DNA of 64,000 nucleotides from Wyeomyia smithii (GCF_029784165.1 NC_073695.1:192971357-193035356); one strand, 5' to 3'; shown: positions 23,201 through 32,345, counted from the first letter of the stretch. The notes: generated by a model from the letters alone, not told the origin. Numbers and translations: made by a program.

Positions 23201-26200
23201 TATATTGAGTGAAAAAGTCTCAGAAATCGTTTGGTAGGTGTCTGATCTACGCAAAATGTCAGCAACATGTCGATTTTGCCCCCATTCCCCTACAATACTA
23301 AATTAGGTTTATCTCGACGTTAAATTAACTTATTTGAAATCTGTTTAATGTAATATCAAGAGTGTAAGCGATACTCAAAGATACAATAACAATTCGGCAT
23401 CACATTTTGAATTATTATATTCAAATTGAAATGATGAACACTCTCGAACTGCTGAGCAAGTTTTTGAGCTTTTTGTTCATTCGTAAGAAATATTTAGTCA
23501 CCATCTTTGAGGACTGGAATGGGCTTTGAAGGTTTCTTAAGAACCTTTGGAAGCTTCCAAAAATGATTGGAATATAGTTTTAGTTGTTCAACTTCTCCCA
23601 TGAAATTTACATTACGCAAGAGAGTGAATCTATGTTTGCTTTCCGTTCGTAAACCTTAAAAAATATCCTTCGAAGCAGGATCACGGGATCTTTGATATTG
23701 ACGTCTCCGTATGTTCTTCAAACGTATGAGAAGTTGAAGCTCGTTGTCAATAATTGGTGTGTTAAATTTCACTCTAACCTTAGGAACTGATAAGTTCCGG
23801 GCATTGAGAATTGAACTGCACAAATCATTTAATGCTCCGTTAATGGCAGCATTATTCCACGATCGATGTTTTGCATTAAAATTACCGATGATAAAAAACT
23901 TAGATTTATTTCTCGTGAGTTTTTGTAAATCTCTCTTGAAATGATTTTTCTGCATTGAAAAGGTAAATACACTGCGGATATAAATATAATGCCAATATCT
24001 GTTTCGATTTTAATTCCCAAACTTTCAATAACCTTAGTTTCAAGATGGGGCATAACACGATGTTTTGTTCGACGGTGGATAACTAGCTGGAAAAGTAATA
24101 AAACAGGTGAAGAAATTTAGCGCTGAATAATTGGTAATACTAAACATTGTGAATATTTCGCAATATATTGATTGTATCTTGCCCCTGGTGAAACCTCAAT
24201 TGCATTTGCACGATATTCCCTCGTGAAAAAATAACTCTATTAATGCAACCAGTGACGTTTGCTAAAGATTGCCGTGGGATTATCACCATGTGAGTAGACA
24301 GTTGTCGGTCTTATACCTAACGTTCCAAATATAATTCTCAAATGTCGGTTGACTACGTAAATACAGCTGACCTTCGAATGAATAAATTATTATAGTAGCG
24401 TTAGATAGTTTTACGGTAGACTTCTCATATTTCTGAAAAAGAGTTAATTGCAATGAACTTCGTTCTATCGGTTCGTTTTCAATACTTTATCACATTATAT
24501 TTTTATATTTTTAGCTACAGGTGGGCTGAACGGATCTAAACTACTTAAAGCCCAAGCACAATGGATACGTTTGTATTGCGTTGACGTTAATTTGACAGAA
24601 AATGTATGGGCTAACTGTCAAATTGCCGCAAACGCAGCCGCAACGCATCAATTGTGCTTAGGCATTTACTCTTCACTGCGAGTTTAAATAAACGGCGCTG
24701 TTTGCTCTCGGCTTTTAACCTTAACAGTGTGTCATGAACTTAAACCAAATGTTTAACAATAAACTACCTGTAGACACGGATAAAGTAATTACGTGTTATG
24801 ACAACATATTTTTTATAATTTAAAAACTTACACCTATGTTTGCATTAAAATTTAAATAAATTTCCACATTTAATTCTTTGGCTTTTGCAGATTTTAGTGT
24901 TTTTGAAAGAGAAAGTTCCAAAGAAAGATTAAAAAAAAACAAATTAGCACGTTTCAAAAGAACGTCTAGATTTATTTGAAGATTCCAAAAAGAAAAAGCA
25001 AAATCATAAATGATCATCATTTTAACGAACGCCAGTTCGATTGTTCAACTATTTAGATTTATTTCAACCACTTCCACCAAAATGTATTGATAAAAACTTT
25101 TTAACGCAAAACCCGTGCGGCAATCTATGTTGTCGAATTAACAGAGCTTGAAACAACATTATCAACACTAGCGCCACCGTCATTTGCCTAAATCACCAAC
25201 TCCAGAGAAAATTGTGCCATAACTCCTTCATATTGAGGAATTTGTACTACCTACAGGGTTTTTCAAAACAAATAACCTGCTTGTACATACCCGCGTTTCC
25301 CTGCCACTAACGAATGAATAATGCTATAGTATAAGCCCAGATTTTGTGATGCTAGATTATTGTGTCGTAGCACTCCTCGTTGTTTCCAAATGCCCATGAT
25401 TCATAAGTTCATAGGTTATGAATTGATTATAAAGCTTCGCTGACATTGTTGTGAAAATAGCATGACAACTAATTATCCTGTGTGAACCGACTTGGCAGAT
25501 TTGTAAAGGTTATCATGAAAATCGATAAACTTTCTTTTTACATGTCATTGTCAGAGGAAGTTCTCTGTTTCGTCGCTCACGGCTCATATTTTTGAATTGA
25601 GGAATTAGAAAAAATGTGGAATGTTCAGTTTTCTTTTTTTTTCGTTAACTAATAATTATTTATTATTTCTGCTATCACACCTCCCAATGCACAACGATTC
25701 ATTTCCTATATAAACAATCACAACACCAGCCATGTATGTTTACAACAGGAAAACAGTATTCTCAATTTAAATAATTAATCAATGTCTGCCAGTACATTTT
25801 CCCCTTCTTAAGACCAAACCGAACGATGCCTAATCCAGACAGAGGGGTGGTAAATCCACATTAATTTAAGTCCACTTCCACGCGAACAAAGGTCAACAAC
25901 GCGTGTGCCTGCGCCATCGACAATCGCGCGCTTTTATTGTTGTCCGGGCAGCATGCCGGGGTTAATATACGCGCAATAGTGTCGTGACGCCCGTACCTGT
26001 ACCGTACAGAAAATTTTCGCTAACATGTCCTACACGAAAAAACGTTGAGTTTCGAGTTACATTTAAACGATGTTAGCCCGAATATATACTAGAGCTACCT
26101 AGCTAATTTATTTTATGGAAATAGAATTTTTCAAATTTCTCTCTCCGTTAGCCATGTAACTTACATACCTGAAACCGTGATGTAGGACATGTTTGCCAAC

Positions 26201-27987
26201 GAAGGCACAGGAGGAAATTTAAAGTAAGCAGCTGTTCACCTCTGTTTCCTTAGCCTGATTACCATAAAATAAATGCTTCTCGAGACTATTTCTGGTTAGA
26301 ATCGTCGAGACAGTCACGCGATAACGAAAAAAGGAAAATGATATTTTCTTATAGCTTAATGCAACTAAAGGCTAATATTTCGAAAAATTTGAACATATTT
26401 TGATAATACAATGTCGACCAACTAAAATAGATTTGAGAGGAATTCTGCACCTTGCGTAGAAATTTGATTGTCTTCATATGTCAGTTGATAGTTGATGTAG
26501 GGTAAGATCGCTATGATAACTATATTCATCAATTGTAAAAAACAGGCCTAAAATTTCTGAATTTCGATCAATATCGGCGATTTCAATGGTGGGAACGAAA
26601 ATTCTGATTAAATAGCTAGCTTACGTATATATTAAATATCGTTCACAATCTTTGAATAAACACTAATAAAAAATATCAACCAAAATGGTAACCACTTTCT
26701 GGGTGCTGAAAAAACCCCAATACAAAACAGTTTGCATCGAGATAAACCAACCAAGGCAAACAACAGTACTATAATTAATATTTCTAGATAATTTAGCGTC
26801 CTAATATTTTTCTATCAAATTTCTTTCAAGAAATTACCTTAATTATAATTTATTTTTAATTCATACTCAATCTTATTTTCAAACCACTTTCCAACCGCCC
26901 CCACCCCCCCACTCAACCCTTTTTTCAATTGAGTAATATTCCTAAATGCTCACTCATTTCCAGATTTTCTTTATATTATTCTCACTGCCTTTTTTTTTCA
27001 TTGGCAACTTTCAAAGTTGTTTTTTTTTTCAATTTTTTAATTGGTAACTTTCAAACGTTGTTCTTATTTTGTGATTTGTTTTTTTTTTTAAATGCTGCGA
27101 TATTTGTTTTTACCTTGAGCCTCAAGACATCTCCGATTATTGTGAAAGGCGCACTGTTGAGCTCAAGAAACTACTCCCGGGTTCTCGGCTATGTACATAA
27201 TAGAACAGCGTCATCTACAGGCTGATACTAGATTACTACTGATCACTGAAGTGATTTGGTATGATAATTACAACAACAATAGAAAGCTAACATGATACTT
27301 GTTCCAATAGAAAGGACAATAACTATACTCAATTTCAATCCAGCCAAACCAAAGTGCGTCATCCTTTGTATGTGATGTCAAGGTTAAACTGGACATTCCC
27401 ATGACCGCAAGTAAATACTGTAACCATAACACAAGATTTTACAACCACCCCTCCAAACAGTTCTATATACGAAATGGGCGCTTTTGAATGTTAATTATGC
27501 TACGGGCTAAAACAAGTTGACTATATACTTACTCATTTCCTCTGGAGCGTACAAGAAAGGGCTGATTCTTAGCTGGCTGGTGCTGCTGGAGGTTCGACAG
27601 CGAATTCCACAGTGGACTTGGCCCCCGATAAATTTTTCCGTTATTCATCCTTTCGACACTATTCGACCGGTTGTTCTTGTTATTTAAACTGCTCGAGCGC
27701 TTCATTCCCCCACTGGAGTCAGCAGTTTTCAAAATATTGTTCACTTTTTTGCCATTTGTGAATTGCTCGGCATTCGACAGATTTTTGTACCGTCCACGCG
27801 TTGTCACACCCGTAGTGTCTCTGTGATTGTTGAGACTGGACACCGATTTAGCGTTGTAGACACCACCGCTACGAAACGAACCTCCGCGGGGCGCTGGCGA
27901 TTGGCCTCGGGACGAAGGCGTCGGACTTTTGCCACCCGTCCTGGCCCTCGTGGTTGACGGGGAGGTGCCTGGTGGTTTGTAAACCAT
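5256..27987 (-). CDS. Klp54D/KIF12-like: KIF12-family kinesin motor protein (Klp54D-like), ten coding exons
   Basis: Exons read from splice signals, all phase-compatible: 27987-27533, 11547-11367, 11303-11082, 11022-10882, 10203-10062, 9905-9669, 9603-9485, 6220-5757, 5705-5463 and 5406-5256, giving about 784 aa. The motor domain starts near residue 183 (VRVRP). The P-loop GQTGSGKT is at about 270-277, switch I NDYSSRSH at 393-400, switch II DLAGSE at 429-434, and HIPYRDSKLT at 475-484, so the ATPase looks intact. After the motor come a short neck and MDPREALILSLKREI with heptad-like sequence, then a polar Ser-rich tail. Phrases such as GFFVENL and the MDPREAL neck are what I associate with KIF12/Klp54D; that family call rests on memory, not a search. 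The role is microtubule-based transport, cargo unknown. Exon 10 may end at GAG-TAA or splice onward at the overlapping GTAAGT. Intron 2 has a weak donor (GTTTGA). Confidence 0.85.
6221..9484 (-). other. Kinesin intron 7, expanded by a LINE
   Basis: The donor is ATG|GTAGGT at 9485/9484 and the acceptor TTTTTACAG|ATTGCC at 6221/6220. The intron is 3.26 kb, against 51-65 nt for five of the small introns. Most of the extra length is a decayed LINE inserted antisense to the gene (6336-9070). Confidence 0.8.
6336..9070 (+). mobile_element. Decayed LINE (non-LTR retrotransposon), RTE-like, inside kinesin intron 7
   Basis: This copy begins with the family's 5' region (6336-6700, shared with 49440-49830). 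Broken frames follow: 6732-6950 (VRKIRLDIQRLSAEE), 7177-7649 with AAGKDGLP and LICPIYKKGHRLDCSNYRSI (reverse-transcriptase motifs), 8032-8478 with DGLSNLLFNIAFEGAI, and 8500-9084 with the post-RT region (ALYGHESWTWKEADQRALGV, NERRILRSILGG). The catalytic FADD reads FAED, and frameshifts and stops split every domain. Segment 7580-7860 is foreign or strongly diverged. The copy is dead. The clade is my best guess and is not certain. Confidence 0.8.
9485..11547 (-). other. Kinesin motor exons 2-7 with their introns
   Basis: Introns here run 11366-11304 (63 nt), 11081-11023 (59 nt), 10881-10204 (678 nt), 10061-9906 (156 nt) and 9668-9604 (65 nt). Donors include AAG|GTAAGG and GGAAG|GTAAGC; acceptors include TTTCAG, GCGCAG and TTACAG. 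Intron 4 shows no recognisable element. All core motor motifs lie in these exons. Confidence 0.8.
11602..11920. mobile_element. MITE, CACAGACTAACAGAC family, copy 1 (complete)
   Basis: Body 11609-11913 (305 bp). Inverted ends are CACAGACTAACAGACATAAC and GTTACGTCTGTTAGTCTGTG. It is flanked by a 7-bp direct repeat CTAGTAC (11602-11608, 11914-11920). A diverged second copy follows at 12453-12960. Confidence 0.8.
11921..12452. other. Intronic spacer, no feature
   Basis: AT-rich sequence between two MITE copies. Nothing recognised. Confidence 0.4.
12453..12962. mobile_element. MITE, CACAGAC family, copy 2, split by a SINE
   Basis: The left terminus CACAGACCAACGGACATAAC is at 12453-12472. The body resumes at 12690 and is closely similar to copy 1 (for example 'acgttagtaacactagcaccatctg') up to about 12960, where the right terminus is lost. 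A SINE interrupts it at 12474-12689. Confidence 0.7.
12462..12701 (-). mobile_element. tRNA-derived SINE (Feilai-like), copy 1
   Basis: The body is 12689-12474 on the minus strand. It starts CCAGCTGGTCTCGAGGTACG (A-box region), has a B-box-like GTTCGAGTCCC, and ends 'gtagcaccaaggctgtgc' plus a run of T/A. The near-identical flanks ACGGACATAACA (12462-12473) and ACAGACATAACA (12690-12701) are the target duplication, made from the MITE end it landed in. The family name is from memory. Confidence 0.75.
12963..13400. other. Intronic spacer with one stray MITE end
   Basis: Nothing coding. 'cactaacagacataacac' at about 13207 is another lone terminus of the CACAGAC MITE family. Confidence 0.4.
13405..15236 (-). 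mobile_element. Decayed LINE fragments (RTE-like), antisense orientation
   Basis: Several minus-strand frames match the LINE at 6336-9070 or a relative. These are 15179-14931 (NQAKIGEPVGTWSYADREGE, the 5' region), 14686-14465 (GDTRKFYEKVNQ... NGADGNLVDRRKEHF, the linker before RT), and 14372-14148 (DGLVSALHWVIYRIWEEEKL, RT start). The stretch to about 13405 corresponds to later RT and the 3' end. Frames are short and interrupted; the copy is dead. Confidence 0.65.
15237..15358. mobile_element. Short hairpin MITE (GTGGGACTA... family)
   Basis: The arms at 15256-15290 and 15319-15352 are nearly perfect inverted copies containing AGGGGTTTTCTTCGTCAT, separated by about 28 bp. The outer ends CAGGATGTG and CACCCTAT are preceded and followed by TA. 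It lies at the end of the LINE fragment. There is no coding capacity. Confidence 0.75.
15359..17812. other. Long intronic spacer
   Basis: AT-rich sequence with only chance frames. A 12-bp inverted pair GACGTGGGACTA (about 16514) and TAGTCCCACGTC (about 17549) could mark the ends of a roughly 1.05-kb non-autonomous element, but no target duplication confirms it. Confidence 0.4.
17810..17961. mobile_element. Palindromic MITE with TGA target duplication
   Basis: Body 17813-17958 (146 bp). Arms of more than 40 bp, beginning GGCCTTTGTCATGCTGAA, are inverted around a short centre 'ctctacttacggc'. TGA flanks both sides. A related centre occurs near 38400 ('tttacttacggctgtacattaac'). Confidence 0.75.
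18012..19798. mobile_element. Non-autonomous hAT-like element, 1.77 kb, 8-bp target duplication
   Basis: The body is 18020-19790. Its ends TAGGATTGGTCGATCTT and AAGATCGCCCAATCCTA are inverted with one mismatch, and both subterminal regions are crowded with GATCGAT motifs. A perfect 8-bp direct repeat CGTATAGT (18012-18019, 19791-19798) flanks it. No frame inside looks like a transposase. A second inverted-repeat element (18420-19133) is nested within it. Confidence 0.85.
18420..19133. mobile_element. Inverted-repeat element nested in the hAT-like element
   Basis: The left end AGTCGAATTTCGCTAGTTG and the right end CAACGAGCGAAATTCGACT are inverted copies with one mismatch. The left end is preceded by TAC. 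Length is about 714 bp with no recognisable protein. No clear target duplication remains. Confidence 0.65.
19799..20900. other. Intronic spacer with AGTAAT-rich ends
   Basis: Phrases such as 'attactt' and 'agtaataa' recur near 19855-19945 and 20660-20755, which suggests the ends of an old element. No coding region or firm boundary. Confidence 0.3.
20908..21020 (-). mobile_element. SINE fragment (Feilai-like)
   Basis: Minus strand: CCAGCTGGTCTCGAGGTACG at 21018-20999, followed by tRNA-like sequence with a degenerate B box, resembles the 5' half of the SINE copies at 12474-12689 and 50332-50545. The 3' half is missing. Confidence 0.6.
21071..21343. mobile_element. TA-flanked element made of TTTACGCGG repeats, copy 1
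   Basis: Body 21073-21341 (269 bp), ends CACTTAGCTTTTTACGCGG and CGCGTAAAAAGCGATGTAGTG, flanked by TA. The inside is a minisatellite of 'TTTACGCGGATTCCGGAATT' units of varying spacing. A relative lies at 59030-59219. The TA flanks suggest a Tc1/mariner-type transposase. Confidence 0.7.
21594..22362. repeat. Element with CGCTAA-rich ends
   Basis: Starting at CAGTGGTGGGCACCGCTAAC, both ends (21594-21740 and about 22225-22362) are built of many CGCTAA/TTAGCG motifs facing each other, around an AT-rich centre of about 480 bp. Flanking sequence includes TGAAAC on both sides (about 21588 and 22364), a possible partial target duplication. The CAGTGGTGGGC start resembles hAT ends. No transposase. 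Confidence 0.55.
22551..24053 (-). mobile_element. Decayed Jockey/Juan-like LINE fragment
   Basis: Minus-strand pieces: 24053-23829 (start of an endonuclease region); 23955-23656 with FFIIGNFNAKHRSWNNAA, the endonuclease motif; and 22808-22551 with NNHVVKMDGAILNWSNQVKY and FKKHIENIQTKCN, from the post-RT region. The RT core between them is deleted or unrecognisable (22888-23600). The wording resembles mosquito Juan elements, which I recall rather than checked. Confidence 0.7.
24054..24545. other. Intronic spacer
   Basis: No gene, RNA gene or repeat boundary seen. Confidence 0.4.
24545..24668. mobile_element. Harbinger-like MITE, copy 1
   Basis: The body is about 118 bp (24548-24665) with inverted ends AAAGCCCAAGCACAAT and ATTGTGCTTAGGCAT, and TTA on both sides. 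It is nearly the same sequence as the MITE at 28783-28900. A 3-bp TTA/TAA duplication fits PIF/Harbinger-type insertion. Confidence 0.75.
24669..26010. other. Intronic spacer
   Basis: No coding or repeat feature supported. A GC-richer patch at about 25860-26000 has no reading frame of note. Confidence 0.4.
26016..26203. mobile_element. Small MITE with CTAACATGTCCTACA ends
   Basis: Left TTCGCTAACATGTCCTACAC (26016-26035) is inverted at the right as TGTAGGACATGTTTGCCAAC (26181-26200), about 188 bp overall. No clear target duplication. Confidence 0.6.
26204..27525. other. Intronic spacer near exon 1
   Basis: AT-rich, with homopolymer C near 26898 and T near 26990-27090. Nothing recognised. Confidence 0.4.
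27533..27987 (-). CDS. Klp54D/KIF12-like: Kinesin first coding exon (Ser/Pro/Arg-rich N-terminal extension)
   Basis: The exon codes for 151 aa plus two bases of codon 152. I chose ATG at 27987-27985 (context CACAATGG); the upstream frame has no other ATG. The product is basic and disordered-looking: SPSTTRARTGGKSPTPSSRG near the start, then KRSSSLNNKNNRSNSVERMN, ending FLVRSRGN. It ends at a consensus donor GA|GTAAGT and would otherwise stop two codons later. The phase (2) matches the motor exon at 11547, which is the reason for joining them. There are many possible Ser/Thr-Pro phosphorylation sites. Confidence 0.75.
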
Positions 27988-28750
27988 TGTGTGCAAAGGC
28001 GACGCAATTATCGCAATACCACAATCACTGAGCACATATGAAGAAGCAACACACACGGACTTGCACTATGGGTTTGAATAGGAGGTGATAAAAGATTCAA
28101 GCAGCCACGCGACCCGAAATTATTCCGGAGCGACGTATGATTTATTGCTGTGAACTGCTACAGTATAGCCAATAAAGCAGAAATTTGGACTGTTTGCATT
28201 CGCCGACACAAAAAAATATCTTATTTACTCTATCACACCGTTGAGAAACTGGCTATAGAAAAAAAGGCACCTTTCGTCGCCGGACATACGACACTCATTA
28301 GTTTTGTTTACGCAGTCACACTTTTCCTCATTTTTCTCTGTCATACTGTTGATTACTGATAGAGTGAAAGCGAATTAGCTTGTTTTGCAGCGCTTTCATA
28401 TGATTAGCCAATTCGAGTGAATAACGGTCGTAGGATCTATATGAGATGATAAAAAAAACACAAACGATTATTCTTGTGCTAACCGTGGATTGTGGGCGTG
28501 TGTGAAAAAAAATACAATAATTAGTAGAATAAATTATTCCATAAACTTCTACCCTGTGCTTACATTGCATATAAAAAATAGTAGTTGAACATTTAACAGT
28601 GCATCTCTCCCCTTTTCATTCACCATTTTGTTTTATTTCCCTCACGGTCTATTAAGACTACATGCCAAAGTTCAAGCAATATACCCTCTCATTTTGCACA
28701 ACTTTTGCTTTGATTTCGCACAATAGTTTTGTAAAATGCATAACATACCC
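27988..28750. other. 5' flank of the kinesin gene
   Basis: This should contain the 5' UTR and promoter of the minus-strand kinesin gene. A possible acceptor 'tgcttcttcatatgtgctcag' lies about 40 nt upstream of the ATG, so a further non-coding exon cannot be excluded. No clear TATA box was found. Confidence 0.35.
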
Positions 28751-28779
28751 TGAAAATAAATCGCACGCTCGCTAATCCC

Positions 28780-28903
28780 TAAAGGCCCAAGCACAATGGA
28801 TACGTTTGCGTTGCGTTGACGTTAATTTGACAGAAAATGTATGGGCTAACTGTCAAATTGCCGCAAACGCAGCCGCAACGTACCAATTGTGTTTAAACCT
28901 TAA
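28780..28903. mobile_element. Harbinger-like MITE, copy 2, with TAA duplication
   Basis: Body 28783-28900 (118 bp), starting AGGCCCAAGCACAATGG and ending CCAATTGTGTTTAAACCT. TAA flanks both sides (28780-28782, 28901-28903). The sequence around it matches 2635-2690, which lacks the MITE and has a single TAA (2662-2664): an empty site within this window. Confidence 0.9.
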
Positions 28904-29300
28904 TGCTCTTTACATATTGATTCAATGATGTTTTGTAATGACCTTCATGAAATTGAATCGGTCAGTTAGTATTCTCAATAGTCTAATCAGTACCTAAAAT
29001 AACAGCTAGCAACTACAATTTTTTTTAGCGCCAGATCTCTGATAATGAATGTGCACGCTTGCTTATAGCGACACCAGTGGCGTTATTGCCTACTAAGCAA
29101 AACTTCAAAATAATCTTTATTTTTCTGGTCGATGAAATCGTCATCGAGTGGCACGTCTGTTTGTCTGTGAATTAACTGTTTGCAGTTCGTTGCTCTCCAG
29201 TTATGTTATCGTTCTAGTTGAAAATCGAAATAACGACTCGCGACTTTCGATTTTTTTTGCCTTATGCACAATGCGCATAATGTCGCATCTAGTGCGCTGT
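28904..29300. other. Spacer with a stray MITE end
   Basis: 'gtggcacgtctgtttgtctgtg' at about 29149-29171 is an isolated right terminus of the CACAGAC MITE family. Nothing else recognised. Confidence 0.4.
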
Positions 29301-29307
29301 ATAGCGT

Positions 29308-29384
29308 TTTTTGACAGTTTGTCCATACATTTTCTGTCAAATTAACGCCAACGCAACGCTAACGTATCCATTGTGCTTGGGCCT
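29308..29384. mobile_element. Harbinger-like MITE, copy 3, truncated
   Basis: In reverse orientation, 'ccatacattttctgtcaaattaacg' through 'ccattgtgcttgggcct' matches one end and half the interior of the 118-bp MITE. The other end is missing. Confidence 0.7.
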
Positions 29385-29903
29385 TCAGAGATGCAGAGGT
29401 AAATTCGGTCTCTGGCTAACAACGACTCTAACATTTCCTTCTCTCCTTATCTAACCGACCGTAAGGATTTTTTCAAAGCGGAAGCCACTGAATTGTTGTT
29501 AATTGAAAGATGGTAAATTAATCCTAAATAGCCATCTATATATGGTACTTTGTGCAACTTTACTAGCTCAAATTTACCATGGAGGATCAACTACGAAACT
29601 TGCGGTCGTTCAAGCTCAAACTAATGTGGTGATGCTCTATCTAGTGTTTTGAAGAAATGAAGCCAAAACTTTTTTCAAGCATTCAACTTGATTGATAGAC
29701 AAACCAACAATGAGTAGTATTGATGGTTTCTGGGCATGTGCGATTTCAAAAAAAAGGGAAGTAATTTTCTCGTTCAAAACAAAACAATTTTCCATTATAT
29801 TTTTTACCATCTAACTTTAACACCATTGGGATTTTACCGTTAAAGTTTGTTCTTTAGTGGATTTCGGTTCTCTTGCCTTCTTTCGGCATTCCAACCCAAT
29901 TTT

Positions 29904-31294
29904 TTGAAGTAGAATACTTCTCTCAGGAAGTTCGGCTACATAGGAATGTAAAATGAAAATCTAAAACCGAAAAAAGTGAAAAATATGTCCAATTTCAAAT
30001 GCTAAAAAATCGGTTAGTATTCGATGGATTTCCTTCGTTCTTGCAGCAATAGATTGGAAAATCTTCTAAGATTCTTCCCAAAATAAGATAACTGTAATTT
30101 TATTATTCAAACTTTTGTACTATTGAAAATAGTCAAGCCTTGTCAAAACGAAAGATTCGACCTCTGATTGGTCGTTATATGGTTGCTTCCCAAGCACGGT
30201 CGACAGAATCATATACCATGCAATTGAAAACATGCTATTTGGCCTATATAAGAGCCTGTTTCAGCCGTAGCCGCTCATAATAGTTCTAGACAGCAACAAC
30301 AGTAGTCGTCCTCCCTTAGCAGCATCACTAGCAGTGCAGTGGATACCAACGATGGCGGAAAGCGGCCACGTGAGCCGTCTAGTTTTGAGTGTTATATCAG
30401 CATTTCATTGTTTACTTTATCACAAGGAATACTTTATTCACCCTGCCAGTGATAACGCAAAGATGTGATCGGCATCTTATCCGATACTGAAATGAACAAC
30501 AAATTGTCCTTTTCAGGATGAAATAAAAACCTGATTGAAGAGTTATTATTTTCTAATAAGTTAATTCACATTTTTAAATTTGCAAAAGTATAAAATTTAC
30601 TTCATCTCCGTGTCTCAAAACGTACTGAATTATCTTTTCCTTCAGTCATGAGCACGACATCCGAAAAAATTCCTTTTCAAAATTTAAAAATTGTCAACCC
30701 AGCAAACCAAAAATTGTATAAGGATGTTAATTCTAAGTCGTTCAAATGGACATGTCAAGTTTGAAATTACAAAAGATGCAACATTAAATTTGTTTGTATC
30801 GTATAAAATTTAAATCCTATAAAACGCAATATAATGTAATATATGACGCCATTCAACGTGTCATATAAAATTGTAAAATGCGTCAATCCTCTAAGTCGTA
30901 CAGAATGCAATTTAAAGTATTAAATGAGGCCATTTGAGATATCATGCGAAGTTATACAAAATCGTAACCAATTTTTTTTACAATGTACGTATATGGCCTC
31001 CAGATTTTTATACATAAGCGTATTCCATGCATCTTATACGGTCATTTCTTACCAAATAAGGGTTCACTTAACAGAGTTGAGCGCGACTTATATGAACCAA
31101 TTTGTTTGCTGGGAAGCCTCAACCATGACAAGCAACTTACTATATTATTGAAAATGGTCAATCCGCAAAGTTCGATTGATCTGATTAGTTAACGTTTATT
31201 TACTAGAAAAAATGACCGACACGCCGGGTTATCTTTCCTGTAAAAGTATTCTACTTCAACCTTGCGGTCGTGGCTTTGCACATAACCCTCCTGT
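29904..31294 (+). repeat. Long repeat with promoter-like sites, copy A
   Basis: Copy A matches an inverted copy at 38345-40456 over 29904-30345, weakly around 30500, and again at 31246-31294 ('cttgcggtcgtggctttgcacataacc'). It contains inverted TTGAAGTAGAATAC / GTATTCTACTTCAA motifs. Within it lie a reverse CCAAT box (GATTGG, 30166-30171), a TATA box (TATATAAG, 30245-30252), and near 30505-30520 a stem-loop TGTCCTTTTCAGGATG like those at histone mRNA 3' ends, followed by AATAAA. No histone coding sequence is present. Confidence 0.6.
30245..30252 (+). promoter_or_regulatory. TATA box in repeat copy A
   Basis: TATATAAG with a CCAAT-type site about 75 nt upstream. Both are conserved in the inverted copy (TATATAAG at 40115-40108). 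No open product follows. Confidence 0.45.
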
Positions 31295-31490
31295 TTTTTT
31301 TCAACGGTTTTCGCTTATTTTCCGCCGGTCTAGTTCCACCACTGTTGTTGTGCCAGTCATCATCACCCGGGAAGGCGATTTCACCCAAGACCCTAACTGA
31401 CGACTCTTGATTTACGTACGGAGGCCAACGGCTCACTTTCTCATGCGATGAAAGCATGATCCCAGCAGTTTTTCGCCTCAGAAATTATTC
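31295..31490. other. Spacer
   Basis: No feature supported. Confidence 0.3.
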
Positions 31491-31494
31491 GCTG

Positions 31495-31640
31495 TCGGCT
31501 AGGGTTGAATCTAGACCAGTTGGGTTGGTTGTGAGTGGATCACGCAACCTCACAACCAGGGACACCTATGTCGGCGTTAGGATTCGAAACCCGGCCACCA
31601 GCGTTGTCGGAGATGTTACCAACTACTCTGGGTCTTCGCT
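31495..31640 (-). mobile_element. tRNA-like SINE fragment
   Basis: On the minus strand 'TAGTTGGTAACATCTCC' (A-box-like) is followed about 40 nt later by GGGTTTCGAATCC (B-box-like). It does not fold as a whole tRNA and runs into unrelated sequence, so I read it as a SINE head rather than a tRNA gene. Confidence 0.5.
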
Positions 31641-32340
31641 GAACGTTTTTCAAGCGTACTGTTGAGCCATTAAATTCTTGTTGTGGACGTCACGATAAAG
31701 AAAGAGTTTCGCTTTCAAAATTGTTTACCGCGAACTTTTTGTCGAGTTTTTTTTTGTGCTGTTCATAGGACTGTACAATGCGCTGGCTGGCTTCTTGTTT
31801 CGCCGCCATTTCAAACAAAAATGAGCATACATAAACAACATAACAAAAACTGAGAAATATATCTACACATGCTCTCATTTCTTCTTGAGCGTGTTGGAAA
31901 CCCCGCGAGTGAGAACCTCAAAAAATCCCAAAAGTTTTAGCTGTTACCCGTTGTCGGTATCGCTTACTGTGCAGTGTAAGCGTTGGTAGCCTTCGCTTAA
32001 AGAAGGTTATTGAGATTTTTCGTGTATAATTAGTTCGTTTTATTTTGTTTGTTGTAAATAAATGGGAAGTGTTTGTTTCTGTGGATGTTACCCTCTCGAA
32101 GCCCATGCCACCCTGTCTTGATCACTCTCAAAAAGTCGATAGATCGAAGCAGACCGTGAAAAGAGGAGGCAAATTAAAAGTAATTAAAGCAGTGAACAAG
32201 AGTGAAACTTGTGGACAACAGGTGAGCTAAGCCGCCCTACGCCGTTTAGCCCAAGAGTGCCCTCGCCAGAAAGCTGATGAAATGCTTATTTGCACTTCCC
32301 CAGAACCTTGAAATTTGAATTTGGAAACCCGCAGTGCAAG
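31641..32340. other. Spacer before the gypsy element
   Basis: Short chance frames only. No conserved domain recognised. Confidence 0.35.
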
Positions 32341-32345
32341 GTGGT

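Larger units (their letters stand above)
11548..27532 (-). other. Kinesin intron 1, about 16 kb, full of transposon remnants
   Basis: The donor is AATGA|GTAAGTATAT (exon ends at 27533) and the acceptor TTTTTTCCAG|TCGGGG (exon starts at 11547). Both sides are phase 2, so the split codon GA+T encodes Asp. The intron holds at least three SINE copies or pieces, two LINE fragments, hAT, Harbinger-like and other MITEs, and long AT-rich spacers. No separate gene was recognised in it. Confidence 0.75.

Noticed and set aside
27763..28007. Frames overlapping the Ser/Pro-rich exon on both strands
   Set aside because: Shadows caused by the GC-rich coding exon. Only the minus-strand frame with MVYKPPG has a start context and a phase-matched donor.
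30356..30470. Small protein starting MAESGHVS downstream of the TATA box in copy A
   Set aside because: About 38 codons, not conserved in copy B and without any recognisable histone sequence.
31495..31640. tRNA gene on the minus strand
   Set aside because: B-box-like sequence is present but the acceptor stem does not pair. Better read as a SINE head.
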